Shown: piece by piece, positions 1 through 5,419 of the stretch
Numbering within the stretch: position 1 is the stretch's first letter
How the letters are laid out: each line of letters begins with the position of its first letter
DNA from: CAZYWA01 sp964650975 [NCBI: uncultured bacterium]
Lineage (GTDB): Bacteria > JADJOY01
DNA: 12,083 bases
Reading direction: 5' to 3'
Assembly (NCBI GenBank): GCA_964650975.1
Contig: CAZYWA010000163.1
Span: 2,696-14,778, forward strand
Position numbers and translations under genes: made by a program
The notes under the pieces: model-generated
The model's database searches: none
What the model saw: the letters and a program-made list of their open reading frames with translations, nothing else
What the model was told of the DNA's origin: nothing

Positions 1-270
1 CAGGGCGCCAGCATGGGCGGGCGGATGTTCTCGAGCTCCGCCTGGGTGCTGACGCTCGGGCTCGCGGCGCTCTGGGACGGCTTTCGCTCGCGCGCCGCGC
101 GCGCGGTCGCCATCGCGGTGACGGCGGTGTGCGTGCTCTGGAACCTGTCGGCGTCGCTCGAGTTCCGGCGGGGAATCCTCCCCGGTGAGGCGCCGGTGTC
201 CTTCACGCGAATGCTGGAAGGACATGCGGCGCTGCTGCATCACCTGGGCGGCAAGGCGCGGACCCGGTGA
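1..270 (+). CDS. C-terminal end of a multipass membrane protein (partial)
   Basis: The reading frame is open from the first base of the window, so the gene begins upstream and only its last 89 codons are visible. The fragment starts with Gln-Gly-Ala-Ser-Met-Gly-Gly-Arg-Met-Phe. It then has two hydrophobic stretches (about residues 11-25 and 36-52 of the fragment) separated by a basic loop (FRSRAARAR-like), and a short soluble tail. A Gly-rich GGR-F segment before a late membrane helix is seen in GT-C/GT39-like glycosyltransferases and related polytopic proteins. That assignment is a guess from a fragment. Its stop codon overlaps the GTG start of the next gene (GTGA), so the two are translationally coupled and probably work together in the envelope. 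Confidence 0.6.
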   Translation, partial: QGASMGGRMFSSSAWVLTLGLAALWDGFRSRAARAVAIAVTAVCVLWNLSASLEFRRGILPGEAPVSFTRMLEGHAALLHHLGGKARTR

Positions 271-1595
271 GCGCCATCGATCGCGCGCTCTCCATCGTGC
301 TGCTGGGGATCCCGGTGGCGCTGCTCGGCGCGTCGATCACGCAGGGCGCGCCGCAGCCGCTGTTGCTGCTGGTGCCGTGGCTGGTGGTGGCGTGGCACGT
401 GCCGCGCCATGGATCGGTGGAAGCGCGCATCCTGCCGCCGGCCGCCGTTCAAGCACGCCGGCTGGTGGTGACGATCCTCTTGGTGCTCGTTGCCGGGACC
501 GCCGCGGTGCTGGCTGGGCTGGCGGGCCTCACCGTGGCGACGATCGACCGCGGGGCATGGATCGGGGCGGGCCTCGCGGCGGCGGTGGCGGCGATCGCGT
601 GGCTCGCGAGCCGCGCACCGCTCTTCCGCGACACGGCACTCGTGTCGCTGGTGCCGAAGCCGCTCGCCTTGGCGCTGGCCGTCACCGCGCTCGCGCTGGC
701 GATCGCCGACCGCGTCGTGCTCTTCCAGTACACGCTCTTCCTCGCGGTGCTCGCTGGTGTCGCGACCGTGCTGGCGAGCGCCACCATCCAGGGGCTCCGC
801 CGGCTGCGCGCGGGCGCGAAGCCGGTGGACCTCGAGCTGCCGCTCGCGGCGCTCTTCCTCGGTGCGCTGCTCTCCTCGTTCGTCGCGACCCTCGAGCTCT
901 CGGCGCTCGGCAGCTACGACCTGGTGCAGCTCTCCGATCGCAGCAAGCGCCACGACCTGACGCCGTCGCGGCGTGCGCGCATCAACGCATTCGGATTTCG
1001 CGGACCGGAGCGTCCGATGGCGAAGCCGCCCGGCGTGCTGCGCGTGGCGGTGCTGGGAGACTCGACCACTTACGGCTGGTTCGTGGCGGAAGAGGACACG
1101 TTCGCTCGGCAGCTCGAAGGGCGTCTCGCTGGAGCGGTCCCCGGCCGCACGGTCGAGGTGCTGAACGCGGGAGTCCCGGCCTATTCGCTGTGGATGATCC
1201 GCGAGCAGTACGCGGTCAAGGTGGCGGCGCACCATCCCGACGTGGTGGTGCTGGTGGACGGCGGCAACGCGGAGGCGACTCCCTCGGACGACTACCGGCG
1301 GAAGCTATCCGAGCTCTTGGACGAGCTGCGCGCGAGCGGCGCCGTGCCGATCCTTTGCGGCTATCCCTTCGGTCCCGGACCTGGCGCCGCGACCTGGCAG
1401 ACCGGGGTCAAAGCGCAGCTCGCCGCCGAGCAGCACATCGCCTTCGTCGATCTCGCCACCGCCGCGCGCCCGCTTGGCGACCGCTTCTTCCAGCGCGACG
1501 GCTATCACCCGACCGCCGCCGGCCACGCCGCGATCGCGGCGCTCCTCGAACCGGTGGTGCGCGACGCGCTGCAGGCGGTCTCCGTCGGCTCCTGA
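267..1595 (+). CDS. Integral-membrane SGNH/GDSL-family hydrolase or acyltransferase-like protein
   Basis: 442 aa. Residues about 5-215 are very hydrophobic and hold roughly six to eight membrane segments. Residues about 235-440 form an SGNH domain. Visible blocks are Asn-Ala-Phe-Gly-Phe-Arg-Gly just before the domain, block I Leu-Gly-Asp-Ser (Ser266, predicted nucleophile), Asn-Ala-Gly-Val-Pro-Ala-Tyr-Ser (block II), Asp-Gly-Gly-Asn (Asn334, block III), and Asp-Gly-Tyr-His-Pro-Thr (Asp411 and His414, block V). The catalytic set therefore looks intact. SGNH enzymes are serine esterases or O-acetyl-modifying enzymes. A membrane domain fused to SGNH suggests action on a lipid-linked or surface glycan, but no substrate can be read from sequence. 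The GTG start at 267 is chosen because it overlaps the upstream stop by 4 bp. Family call is firm; substrate unknown. Confidence 0.85.
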   Translation: MSAIDRALSIVLLGIPVALLGASITQGAPQPLLLLVPWLVVAWHVPRHGSVEARILPPAAVQARRLVVTILLVLVAGTAAVLAGLAGLTVATIDRGAWIGAGLAAAVAAIAWLASRAPLFRDTALVSLVPKPLALALAVTALALAIADRVVLFQYTLFLAVLAGVATVLASATIQGLRRLRAGAKPVDLELPLAALFLGALLSSFVATLELSALGSYDLVQLSDRSKRHDLTPSRRARINAFGFRGPERPMAKPPGVLRVAVLGDSTTYGWFVAEEDTFARQLEGRLAGAVPGRTVEVLNAGVPAYSLWMIREQYAVKVAAHHPDVVVLVDGGNAEATPSDDYRRKLSELLDELRASGAVPILCGYPFGPGPGAATWQTGVKAQLAAEQHIAFVDLATAARPLGDRFFQRDGYHPTAAGHAAIAALLEPVVRDALQAVSVGS

Positions 1596-1610
1596 ACCCG
1601 CTCGCTCGCC

Positions 1611-1641
1611 TGGAGGCCCACCGGTCCCTCGGTGGGCAGCG
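1611..1641 (+). repeat. GTCCCT-loop hairpin, class A
   Basis: Head TGGAG is followed by stem GCCCACCG, loop GTCCCT and the exact complementary arm CGGTGGGC, then tail AGCG. The stem is a perfect 8 bp. Identical class A units recur at 3441-3467 (inverted) and, with one mismatch, at 8410-8440. It starts 15 bases after the SGNH stop codon, so it could also act as a 3' stem-loop for that transcript. Confidence 0.9.
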
Positions 1642-1723
1642 CTCGACCGCGCACGCTCCGCTCAGAGTGGACAAAATCGGATCATTGCCTGGAGCGCTTC
1701 CCCCGAACCGATCTTTTGCTGTT

Positions 1724-1802
1724 TGGAGGGACGCGGTCCCTCGCGTCCGCAGCGTCTGAACCAGGATGGACGCCTGCGGCTGCGAGGGACCGCAGCCCTC
1801 CG
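1724..1802 (+). repeat. B-C composite palindromic element, copy 1 (79 bp)
   Basis: A class B hairpin (head TGGAG; stem GGACGCG, loop GTCCCT, arm CGCGTCC) lies at 1724-1748. An inverted class C hairpin (arm GGCTGCG, loop AGGGAC, arm CGCAGCC, inverted head CTCCG) lies at 1778-1802. They are separated by 29 bases that begin GCAGCGT. The outer ends GGAGGG and CCCTCC are inverted copies of each other. The same arrangement recurs at 8452-8529, 10549-10626 (reverse orientation) and 11744-11821. Confidence 0.9.
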
Positions 1803-1982
1803 ACTAAGCAGCCACAGACGCTCGAGCGATTTCCCGCCACGCATGCCGCTGATCCAAGCGGCTGAATTTCTTTCGTCTACACCCTCTCAGAGCGCGTAAG
1901 GCATTCCCCTTCGACTGCTCACGCGGATCTCGTGCCGGCGCCGGGAGGCGCCCGCGAGCGCAGCGAGCGACTTGGGGGTGGG

Positions 1983-2027
1983 GCCCCATGAAAAGCACTT
2001 TTCATGGGGCGAGGGCTTGAAGAGCCC
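1983..2027 (-). terminator. Tandem stem-loops 3' of the Nfu operon, probable terminator
   Basis: A perfect 13-bp inverted repeat (GCCCCATGAAAAG at 1983-1995, CTTTTCATGGGGC at 1998-2010) has only two bases between the arms. A weaker 5-bp stem (GGGCT/AGCCC, 2013-2027) lies beside it. Both are just past the stop codon of the minus-strand gene at 2033. They have no U-tract, so rho-independent termination is not proven. They could equally act as mRNA 3'-end protection or serve both converging operons. Confidence 0.5.
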
Positions 2028-2032
2028 CCGAA

Positions 2033-2377
2033 TCACACGTCGAACGTGGGCAGCGGCCGGTCGCGCCAGATGTCGAGCGCCATCGAGTCGTCGAGCTCGA
2101 GCTCGCTGAACGTGACGGTGTACGGATCGCCGCCGTCGCTATGGTAGGTGACGACCAGCTTCTCGATCCGCCACTTCCCTTCCGACGGACCGACCAGGGC
2201 GACGCTGTGCGCGAAGCTGCGCGCGTCGAAGCTGCCGCGGAACGTGTCGCCCGGCGCGGTGCTGCCCTGGACGTTGCCGAACTCCATCGTGTGGCCGTTG
2301 AAGTCGAACTTCACCGGACCGGGCGCGCCATCGGCGCCGGTCAGGATTTCCACCTGGAACGTGTTGACGCGCGGCAT
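2033..2377 (-). CDS. Small conserved-looking hypothetical protein
   Basis: 114 aa, soluble, with no signal peptide, membrane segment or cysteine. It alternates short hydrophobic and polar stretches (for example VEILTG, VKFDFNG, WRIEKLVVTYH, YTVTFSELELDD), which suggests a small beta-rich fold. It ends with Ala-Leu-Asp-Ile-Trp-Arg-Asp-Arg-Pro. I do not recognise the family. The ATG at 2377 is preceded by a GAGGG-like ribosome site. The gene begins 25 bases after the Nfu stop codon on the same strand, so the two are very probably co-transcribed. A link to Fe-S protein maturation would be inference from position only, since it lacks metal-binding cysteines. Confidence 0.75.
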   Translation of the reverse strand: MPRVNTFQVEILTGADGAPGPVKFDFNGHTMEFGNVQGSTAPGDTFRGSFDARSFAHSVALVGPSEGKWRIEKLVVTYHSDGGDPYTVTFSELELDDSMALDIWRDRPLPTFDV

Positions 2378-2402
2378 CGAGCCCTCGAGCGTTCCGCGCT
2401 GC

Positions 2403-3335
2403 TCAGCGGAAGTACGGATTGAGACCGGCCTTGTGGTCGGTCTCGTCGTAGATCGCGCCGACGTACGGCACGGCGGTGCGGAACGAGCGGTGGATGCCTT
2501 CCTTCAAGGTCAAATCCGCCGCGCTGCAACCCTGACAGCCGCCGCCCATCTTGATGTAGACGCTGTTGCCGCGCACCGCGGTGAGGCTGATGTGCCCCGA
2601 GTGCGCCGCGACGCCCGGATTCACCTCGAGATCGATCACGCGCTGGATCTGGTCGCGGATCTCGCTCTCGGGCGGGATCTTCGACACGATCTCCTCCGAC
2701 ACGGCCGACTCGCCCGCTTCGAGATGCGACCGCAGCACGCGCCCGACCTCGGCCGCGAGCGCCTTCCAGTCGCCGTCCTTGGTCTTCCGCGTCACCACCA
2801 CGACCGAATCGTCGATCAGCACCGCGTCGACCCCGTCGAGCGCGAAGAGCTTCTCGGCGAGCGGCGAGCCCTGCGCGAGCCCGCCGCCGGTGAAGATCCA
2901 CGAGCGGCTCGCGAACACCGGGCGGTTCACCATGAACTTGCACACCTCGCCCGAGGCTTGCGGCTCGGCCTTGATGCGGATCGCGGCGGGATCGTCGGGC
3001 GCGGCATCGGAGACCGAGGCGCCCAGCGTGGCGACGGTCGCCGGAGCCTGAACAACCCCACGGCGCTTGGGAGCCTGCGCCGCCTCGAGCCCCATCGAGC
3101 CGAGCGACACGAACGACGACGCGGCCGGCGCGGGAGCGCCTTGGGCGGCCGCGGGCGAAGCGGGCGCGGACGACGCCGCTCCAGCCGGCGCGGTTCCAGA
3201 CGAAGCTGGCCCCGCCGAGGGAGCCGCCGCAGCGGGATTCGTCGGTGCTGCCGGCTTGTACCCCTGTTGATACGGGAAGACCGCTTCGCGTTCCTTCTTC
3301 CCCAGCAGCTTTCCGAGACCTTCGAGCAATCCCAT
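2403..3335 (-). CDS. Nfu-type iron-sulfur cluster scaffold/carrier with long Ala/Pro linker
   Basis: 310 aa. Nfu proteins hold a [4Fe-4S] cluster between two subunits through a CxxC motif and pass it to client enzymes in the cytoplasm. The C-terminal NifU-like domain (about 222-310) has Gly-Gly-Gly-Cys-Gln-Gly-Cys-Ser, with Cys267 and Cys270, followed by the typical LKEGI and VPYVGAIYDETDH segment. An Nfu N-terminal domain (about 118-207) has MVNRPVF, SPLAEKLFALDGVDAVLI and DWKALAAEV. Before these lie a short basic helix (GLLEGLGKLLGKKERE) and about 90 residues rich in Ala, Pro and Ser, which is unusual for the family. The ATG at 3335 is preferred over the GTG nine bases upstream because AGGAGG lies about ten bases before the ATG and directly abuts the GTG. 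It appears to be first in an operon with the gene at 2033. Confidence 0.88.
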   Translation of the reverse strand: MGLLEGLGKLLGKKEREAVFPYQQGYKPAAPTNPAAAAPSAGPASSGTAPAGAASSAPASPAAAQGAPAPAASSFVSLGSMGLEAAQAPKRRGVVQAPATVATLGASVSDAAPDDPAAIRIKAEPQASGEVCKFMVNRPVFASRSWIFTGGGLAQGSPLAEKLFALDGVDAVLIDDSVVVVTRKTKDGDWKALAAEVGRVLRSHLEAGESAVSEEIVSKIPPESEIRDQIQRVIDLEVNPGVAAHSGHISLTAVRGNSVYIKMGGGCQGCSAADLTLKEGIHRSFRTAVPYVGAIYDETDHKAGLNPYFR

Positions 3336-3440
3336 TGCTTCCACTCCTCCTCAGTCGACTCTAATCACCGGCCCCGCGCACCCGCAAGCGCCCCTCTCGT
3401 CTCGCGAGCCGCCGACGCGATCCGAGCGCCATCGATCGTC

Positions 3441-3515
3441 GCCCACCGAGGGACCGGTGGGCCTCCAACCGAGGGTCGAATGACTGGAGCGCGCGCGGTC
3501 CCTCGCGCGCGAGCG
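3441..3515 (-). repeat. Class A (inverted) and class D hairpins, divergent pair
   Basis: A class A hairpin in inverted orientation (3441-3467; arms GCCCACCG and CGGTGGGC, loop AGGGAC, inverted head CTCCA) is followed after 17 bases by a plus-orientation class D hairpin (3485-3515; head TGGAG, arms CGCGCGCG, loop GTCCCT, tail AGCG). The two heads face each other. Read on the minus strand the order is D- then A+, as at 8240-8440. The pair lies in the shared promoter region between the divergent Nfu and glycosidase-like genes, 62 bases from the latter's start. Confidence 0.88.
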
Positions 3516-3576
3516 CTCGATTCGGCCCCCCTCGCGCGGCATGCGCCCCGAGGCCGCGTGGGCGTATCATCGAGGG

Positions 3577-4866
3577 ATGAATCGTCTCGCTTTGGCCTTG
3601 GTGTTGCTGAGTGGCTTGGTCGCCGCCTGCAACCCCACCTGCCCGCCCGACTTCCACCCGATCGCGCTGCCCGAGTTCATGGTGGGCCTCTCGCAGACCC
3701 CGCCCACGGTGGTTCCGATCGCGCAGCAGCTCGGGGTCCGCTACACGCGGCCGACGCTGGCGTGGCGCGATCTCGAGTCCACCGTCGTCCCGCTCGGGCT
3801 CACCGTCGACTACGTCCGCGCCCATCCCGAGCTCGTCACCCAGTTCATCGCCGAGCACGACTGGTCGAGCTTCGACGACGAGATCGGCGGCATGCTGGCC
3901 GGCGGTCTCACCCCCGTGCCGATCGTGGGCCACGGCTACGTCGGGACGCTGCCGACCTACAACGGCGTTCCCGCCGACCCCGACCATCTCGGCCGCGACG
4001 AGTACCTGGCGCGGCAGTACCTGGTGACGCGCGCCACCGTCGAGCGCTACGACGCCGACGGCGATCTCGACGCGCCCGGCTCGCCCCACATCCGCTACTG
4101 GCAAACCGAGAACGAGCTCAACGAGGCGTTTCTCACGGCGCTCTGGGGCTGGCGCACGCCGAGCTTCACCGATGCGTTCGGCTCGGCGTGGCAGGACTGG
4201 AGCTACGTCTCGCAGATCCTGAGCACGTTGAGGCTCGCGGTGAAGGACGCCGATCCCACGGCGCTCACCACCCTCAACTTCCACACCGACATCTCGGACG
4301 CGCTCAACCAGTTCCTGCTGCAGCCCACGTGGCTCGAAAGCATCGAGTCGTGGCGGCTGCAGATGGACTTCCTCGGCATGGACGCCTACCCCAACTACTA
4401 CGAATCGACGCCCGTGAAAGGCAGCGTGGTGGGCGATCGGATCGTGCAGATCCAGGGACAGAGCTGCGGCATGCCGATCGTGGTGATGGAGACCGGCTAC
4501 CCGACGGGCCCCTCGGTCGAAGGTTTCGACGAGACCCAGCAGGTCGACTACATCCAGACCGCATTCGACGGAGCTGCTGGCGCGGGAGCGAGTGGCTTCT
4601 TCCTCTTCGGAACCCAAACCTCGGAACAATCGACCGTCGACATCACGCCCGAGGACCTCGCCAACCTGGCCCTCGTCGCCGACGCCTACGACACCGGCAA
4701 CATCGGCGAGCTGCTCGATTTCCTGGTCTTCAACCTCGACTACATCCAGACCCACTTCGTCTACGTGCTGCAAGCCGTCGAGCCCTACTGGGGCTTGGTC
4801 CGTGCCGACGGCACCCACAAACCATCGTGGGACACGTACCAGGCGATCGCGCAGAGCGCCCACTGA
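3577..4866 (+). CDS. Lipoprotein resembling a clan GH-A glycoside hydrolase
   Basis: 429 aa. The start ATG at 3577 gives a clean lipoprotein signal: Met-Asn-Arg, a hydrophobic core, then the lipobox Val-Ala-Ala-Cys (Cys18). An in-frame ATG at 3541 lies 12 codons upstream and would spoil the signal. The rest looks like a (beta/alpha)8 enzyme. Tyr-Trp-Gln-Thr-Glu-Asn-Glu-Leu-Asn contains an Asn-Glu pair (Asn179-Glu180) like the strand-4 acid/base of clan GH-A. Val-Val-Met-Glu-Thr-Gly-Tyr-Pro-Thr (Glu305) resembles the strand-7 nucleophile of GH5, GH17 or GH53-type enzymes. The 125-residue spacing fits. It would act on a beta-glycan at the cell surface; the substrate and exact GH family are not identifiable by eye. 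It appears to be monocistronic. Confidence 0.75.
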   Translation: MNRLALALVLLSGLVAACNPTCPPDFHPIALPEFMVGLSQTPPTVVPIAQQLGVRYTRPTLAWRDLESTVVPLGLTVDYVRAHPELVTQFIAEHDWSSFDDEIGGMLAGGLTPVPIVGHGYVGTLPTYNGVPADPDHLGRDEYLARQYLVTRATVERYDADGDLDAPGSPHIRYWQTENELNEAFLTALWGWRTPSFTDAFGSAWQDWSYVSQILSTLRLAVKDADPTALTTLNFHTDISDALNQFLLQPTWLESIESWRLQMDFLGMDAYPNYYESTPVKGSVVGDRIVQIQGQSCGMPIVVMETGYPTGPSVEGFDETQQVDYIQTAFDGAAGAGASGFFLFGTQTSEQSTVDITPEDLANLALVADAYDTGNIGELLDFLVFNLDYIQTHFVYVLQAVEPYWGLVRADGTHKPSWDTYQAIAQSAH

Positions 4867-4896
4867 GCATCGGTTCGCCGGACGCAGCGACGCGCG

Positions 4897-5080
4897 CTAG
4901 CGGCTCCCTGGTTCGACCGCATGCTCGTGGCGCAAGCGCAGCTCGGGGGGCCGGCGCTCGCGATGTACGATTCTCGGCTCGATCCAACGCCGTGAACCGG
5001 ATTCGTTGACCAGGCACGGGATCGCGCTCCAGGGCGACGGGATCTTCGATCGAATGCTGCTGGCCCGCCGCCTCGCCTGA
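4897..5080 (+). pseudogene. Scraps resembling the C-terminus of a PIN-domain (VapC-like) toxin
   Basis: At 4912 a frame reads Phe-Asp-Arg-Met-Leu-Val-Ala-Gln-Ala-Gln-Leu, then Ala-Leu-Ala-Met-Tyr-Asp-Ser-Arg-Leu-Asp, and stops at 4995. VapC-type PIN toxins commonly carry PFDRxLxAQA followed by a hydrophobic strand and D-x-x-L near the C-terminus. In another frame at 5045 a second Phe-Asp-Arg-Met-Leu-Leu-Ala is followed by Arg-Arg-Leu-Ala and a stop at 5080, which lies in the hairpin at 5075-5098. Neither frame has a start or the upstream PIN acidic residues. I read this as one or two decayed toxin 3' ends, but the match is short and could be chance. Confidence 0.35.
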
Positions 5081-5098
5081 AACCGCCTTTTTTCAGGC
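5075..5098 (+). terminator. Stem-loop at the end of the PIN-like scrap
   Basis: Perfect 8-bp stem GCCTGAAA/TTTCAGGC with loop CCGCCTTT. The TGA stop of the 5045-5080 fragment is inside the 5' arm, the usual place for a terminator that once served a gene ending here. There is no T-run after the stem (it continues CTTCC), so strength is uncertain. Confidence 0.45.
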
Positions 5099-5131
5099 CT
5101 TCCCGCACGGCTGAGGCCGCGCGGTGGCGTG

Positions 5132-5223
5132 TTGGTAAGTCAAAATAAGCCAATTTGGTAACGTTGAACTGACCAATCTGGTAATTATTTATTTACCAAT
5201 TTGGTAACTCATTAACTACCAGG
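5132..5223 (+). repeat. Four tandem 23-bp units with conserved inverted ends (operator- or iteron-like array)
   Basis: Units start at 5132, 5155, 5178 and 5201, exactly 23 bases apart. Each begins (T/C)TGGTAA and ends (A/G)CCAAT; the last ends ACCAGG. The central 9-10 bases differ completely. At each junction this creates CCAATYTGGTAA, which at 5193-5207 is the perfect palindrome TTACCAATTTGGTAA. The array is much more AT-rich than its surroundings. Regular spacing of a palindrome with unrelated filler points to cooperative binding by a dimeric repressor or initiator. It lies upstream of the collagen-like lipoprotein gene, and a weak promoter (TTGAAC at 5164-5169) may be embedded in it. The binding protein is not identified. 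Confidence 0.75.
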
Positions 5224-5419
5224 AGTGAGCCCTTTGGATCGCGGGGCTGCTGCTTTGGAGCGCGCGCGAGGCCGAACCGAGACGCCACCCCTTGCTCCGC
5301 TCGGTGGCCCGGGTACCCCCGCTCGAGTAGCGTGGCTGAGCTACTCACGTCGATTCTCGAGCGCGACCTTCGCTCTCGGGCTCGCGTGCCGGTGCGACCG
5401 AGTCGTGGGGGACACTCCG
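5224..5419. other. Leader region upstream of the collagen-like lipoprotein
   Basis: The frame of the downstream gene stays open back to a GTG at 5225, but the extension (65 codons, Arg/Pro/Ala-rich) would bury the lipoprotein signal and its AGGAG abuts the GTG. I treat it as untranslated leader. It contains the collapsed class D relic at 5256-5274. Nothing else is recognisable. Confidence 0.5.
5256..5274 (+). repeat. Collapsed relic of a class D hairpin
   Basis: TGGAG is followed by one CGCGCGCG arm and then AGGCC. Loop and second arm are missing. The class D copy at 7214-7240, read on the minus strand, has the same flanks (TTTGGAG on the left, AGGCC on the right) with both arms present. Loss of exactly one arm plus loop (14 bases) by slippage between the CGCGCGCG arms explains this sequence. 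Confidence 0.6.

Larger units (their letters stand above)
1596..2032. other. Intergenic region between convergent genes, filled with repeats and hairpins
   Basis: This 437-bp gap separates the SGNH gene from the oppositely oriented small hypothetical gene. It holds hairpin A at 1611-1641, an eight-base D-head-like scrap (TGGAGCGC) at 1690-1697, the B-C composite at 1724-1802, and tandem stem-loops at 1983-2027. Between about 1803 and 1980 I see nothing recognisable beyond GC-rich sequence. Frames open on both strands here look like non-coding shadows: they run through the repeats and have no plausible domain. Confidence 0.6.

Noticed and set aside
1611-1641. Simple rho-independent terminator for the SGNH gene
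   Set aside because: No T-run follows, and the same hairpin occurs in divergent promoter regions, so it is treated as a dispersed repeat. A 3'-end role is not excluded.
1690-1697. A second class D relic (TGGAGCGC)
   Set aside because: Only eight bases match, without arms or loop, which is too short to separate from chance in GC-rich DNA.
185-1759. A 524-codon frame overlapping the SGNH gene
   Set aside because: It is in another frame of the SGNH gene, is Arg/Ala-rich, and lacks the conserved catalytic blocks seen in the accepted frame.
4454-4459. Another AGGGAC loop hairpin in the glycosidase-like gene
   Set aside because: The flanking bases are not complementary. The GTCCCT at about 5994-5999 likewise has no stem.
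2148-5009. A 953-codon open frame on the plus strand
   Set aside because: It runs antisense to the Nfu gene and then in a wrong frame through the glycosidase-like gene. Its Arg/His/Ala-rich translation shows no domain and is typical of a high-GC shadow frame.
5132-5223. CRISPR array
   Set aside because: The repeated box is only about 12-13 bases with 10-base fillers and no cas genes are nearby. The spacing is far below any CRISPR, and an operator or iteron array fits better.
5225-5419. N-terminal extension of the collagen-like lipoprotein from a GTG at 5225
   Set aside because: It would bury the lipoprotein signal, its ribosome site abuts the start, and it passes through a repeat relic.
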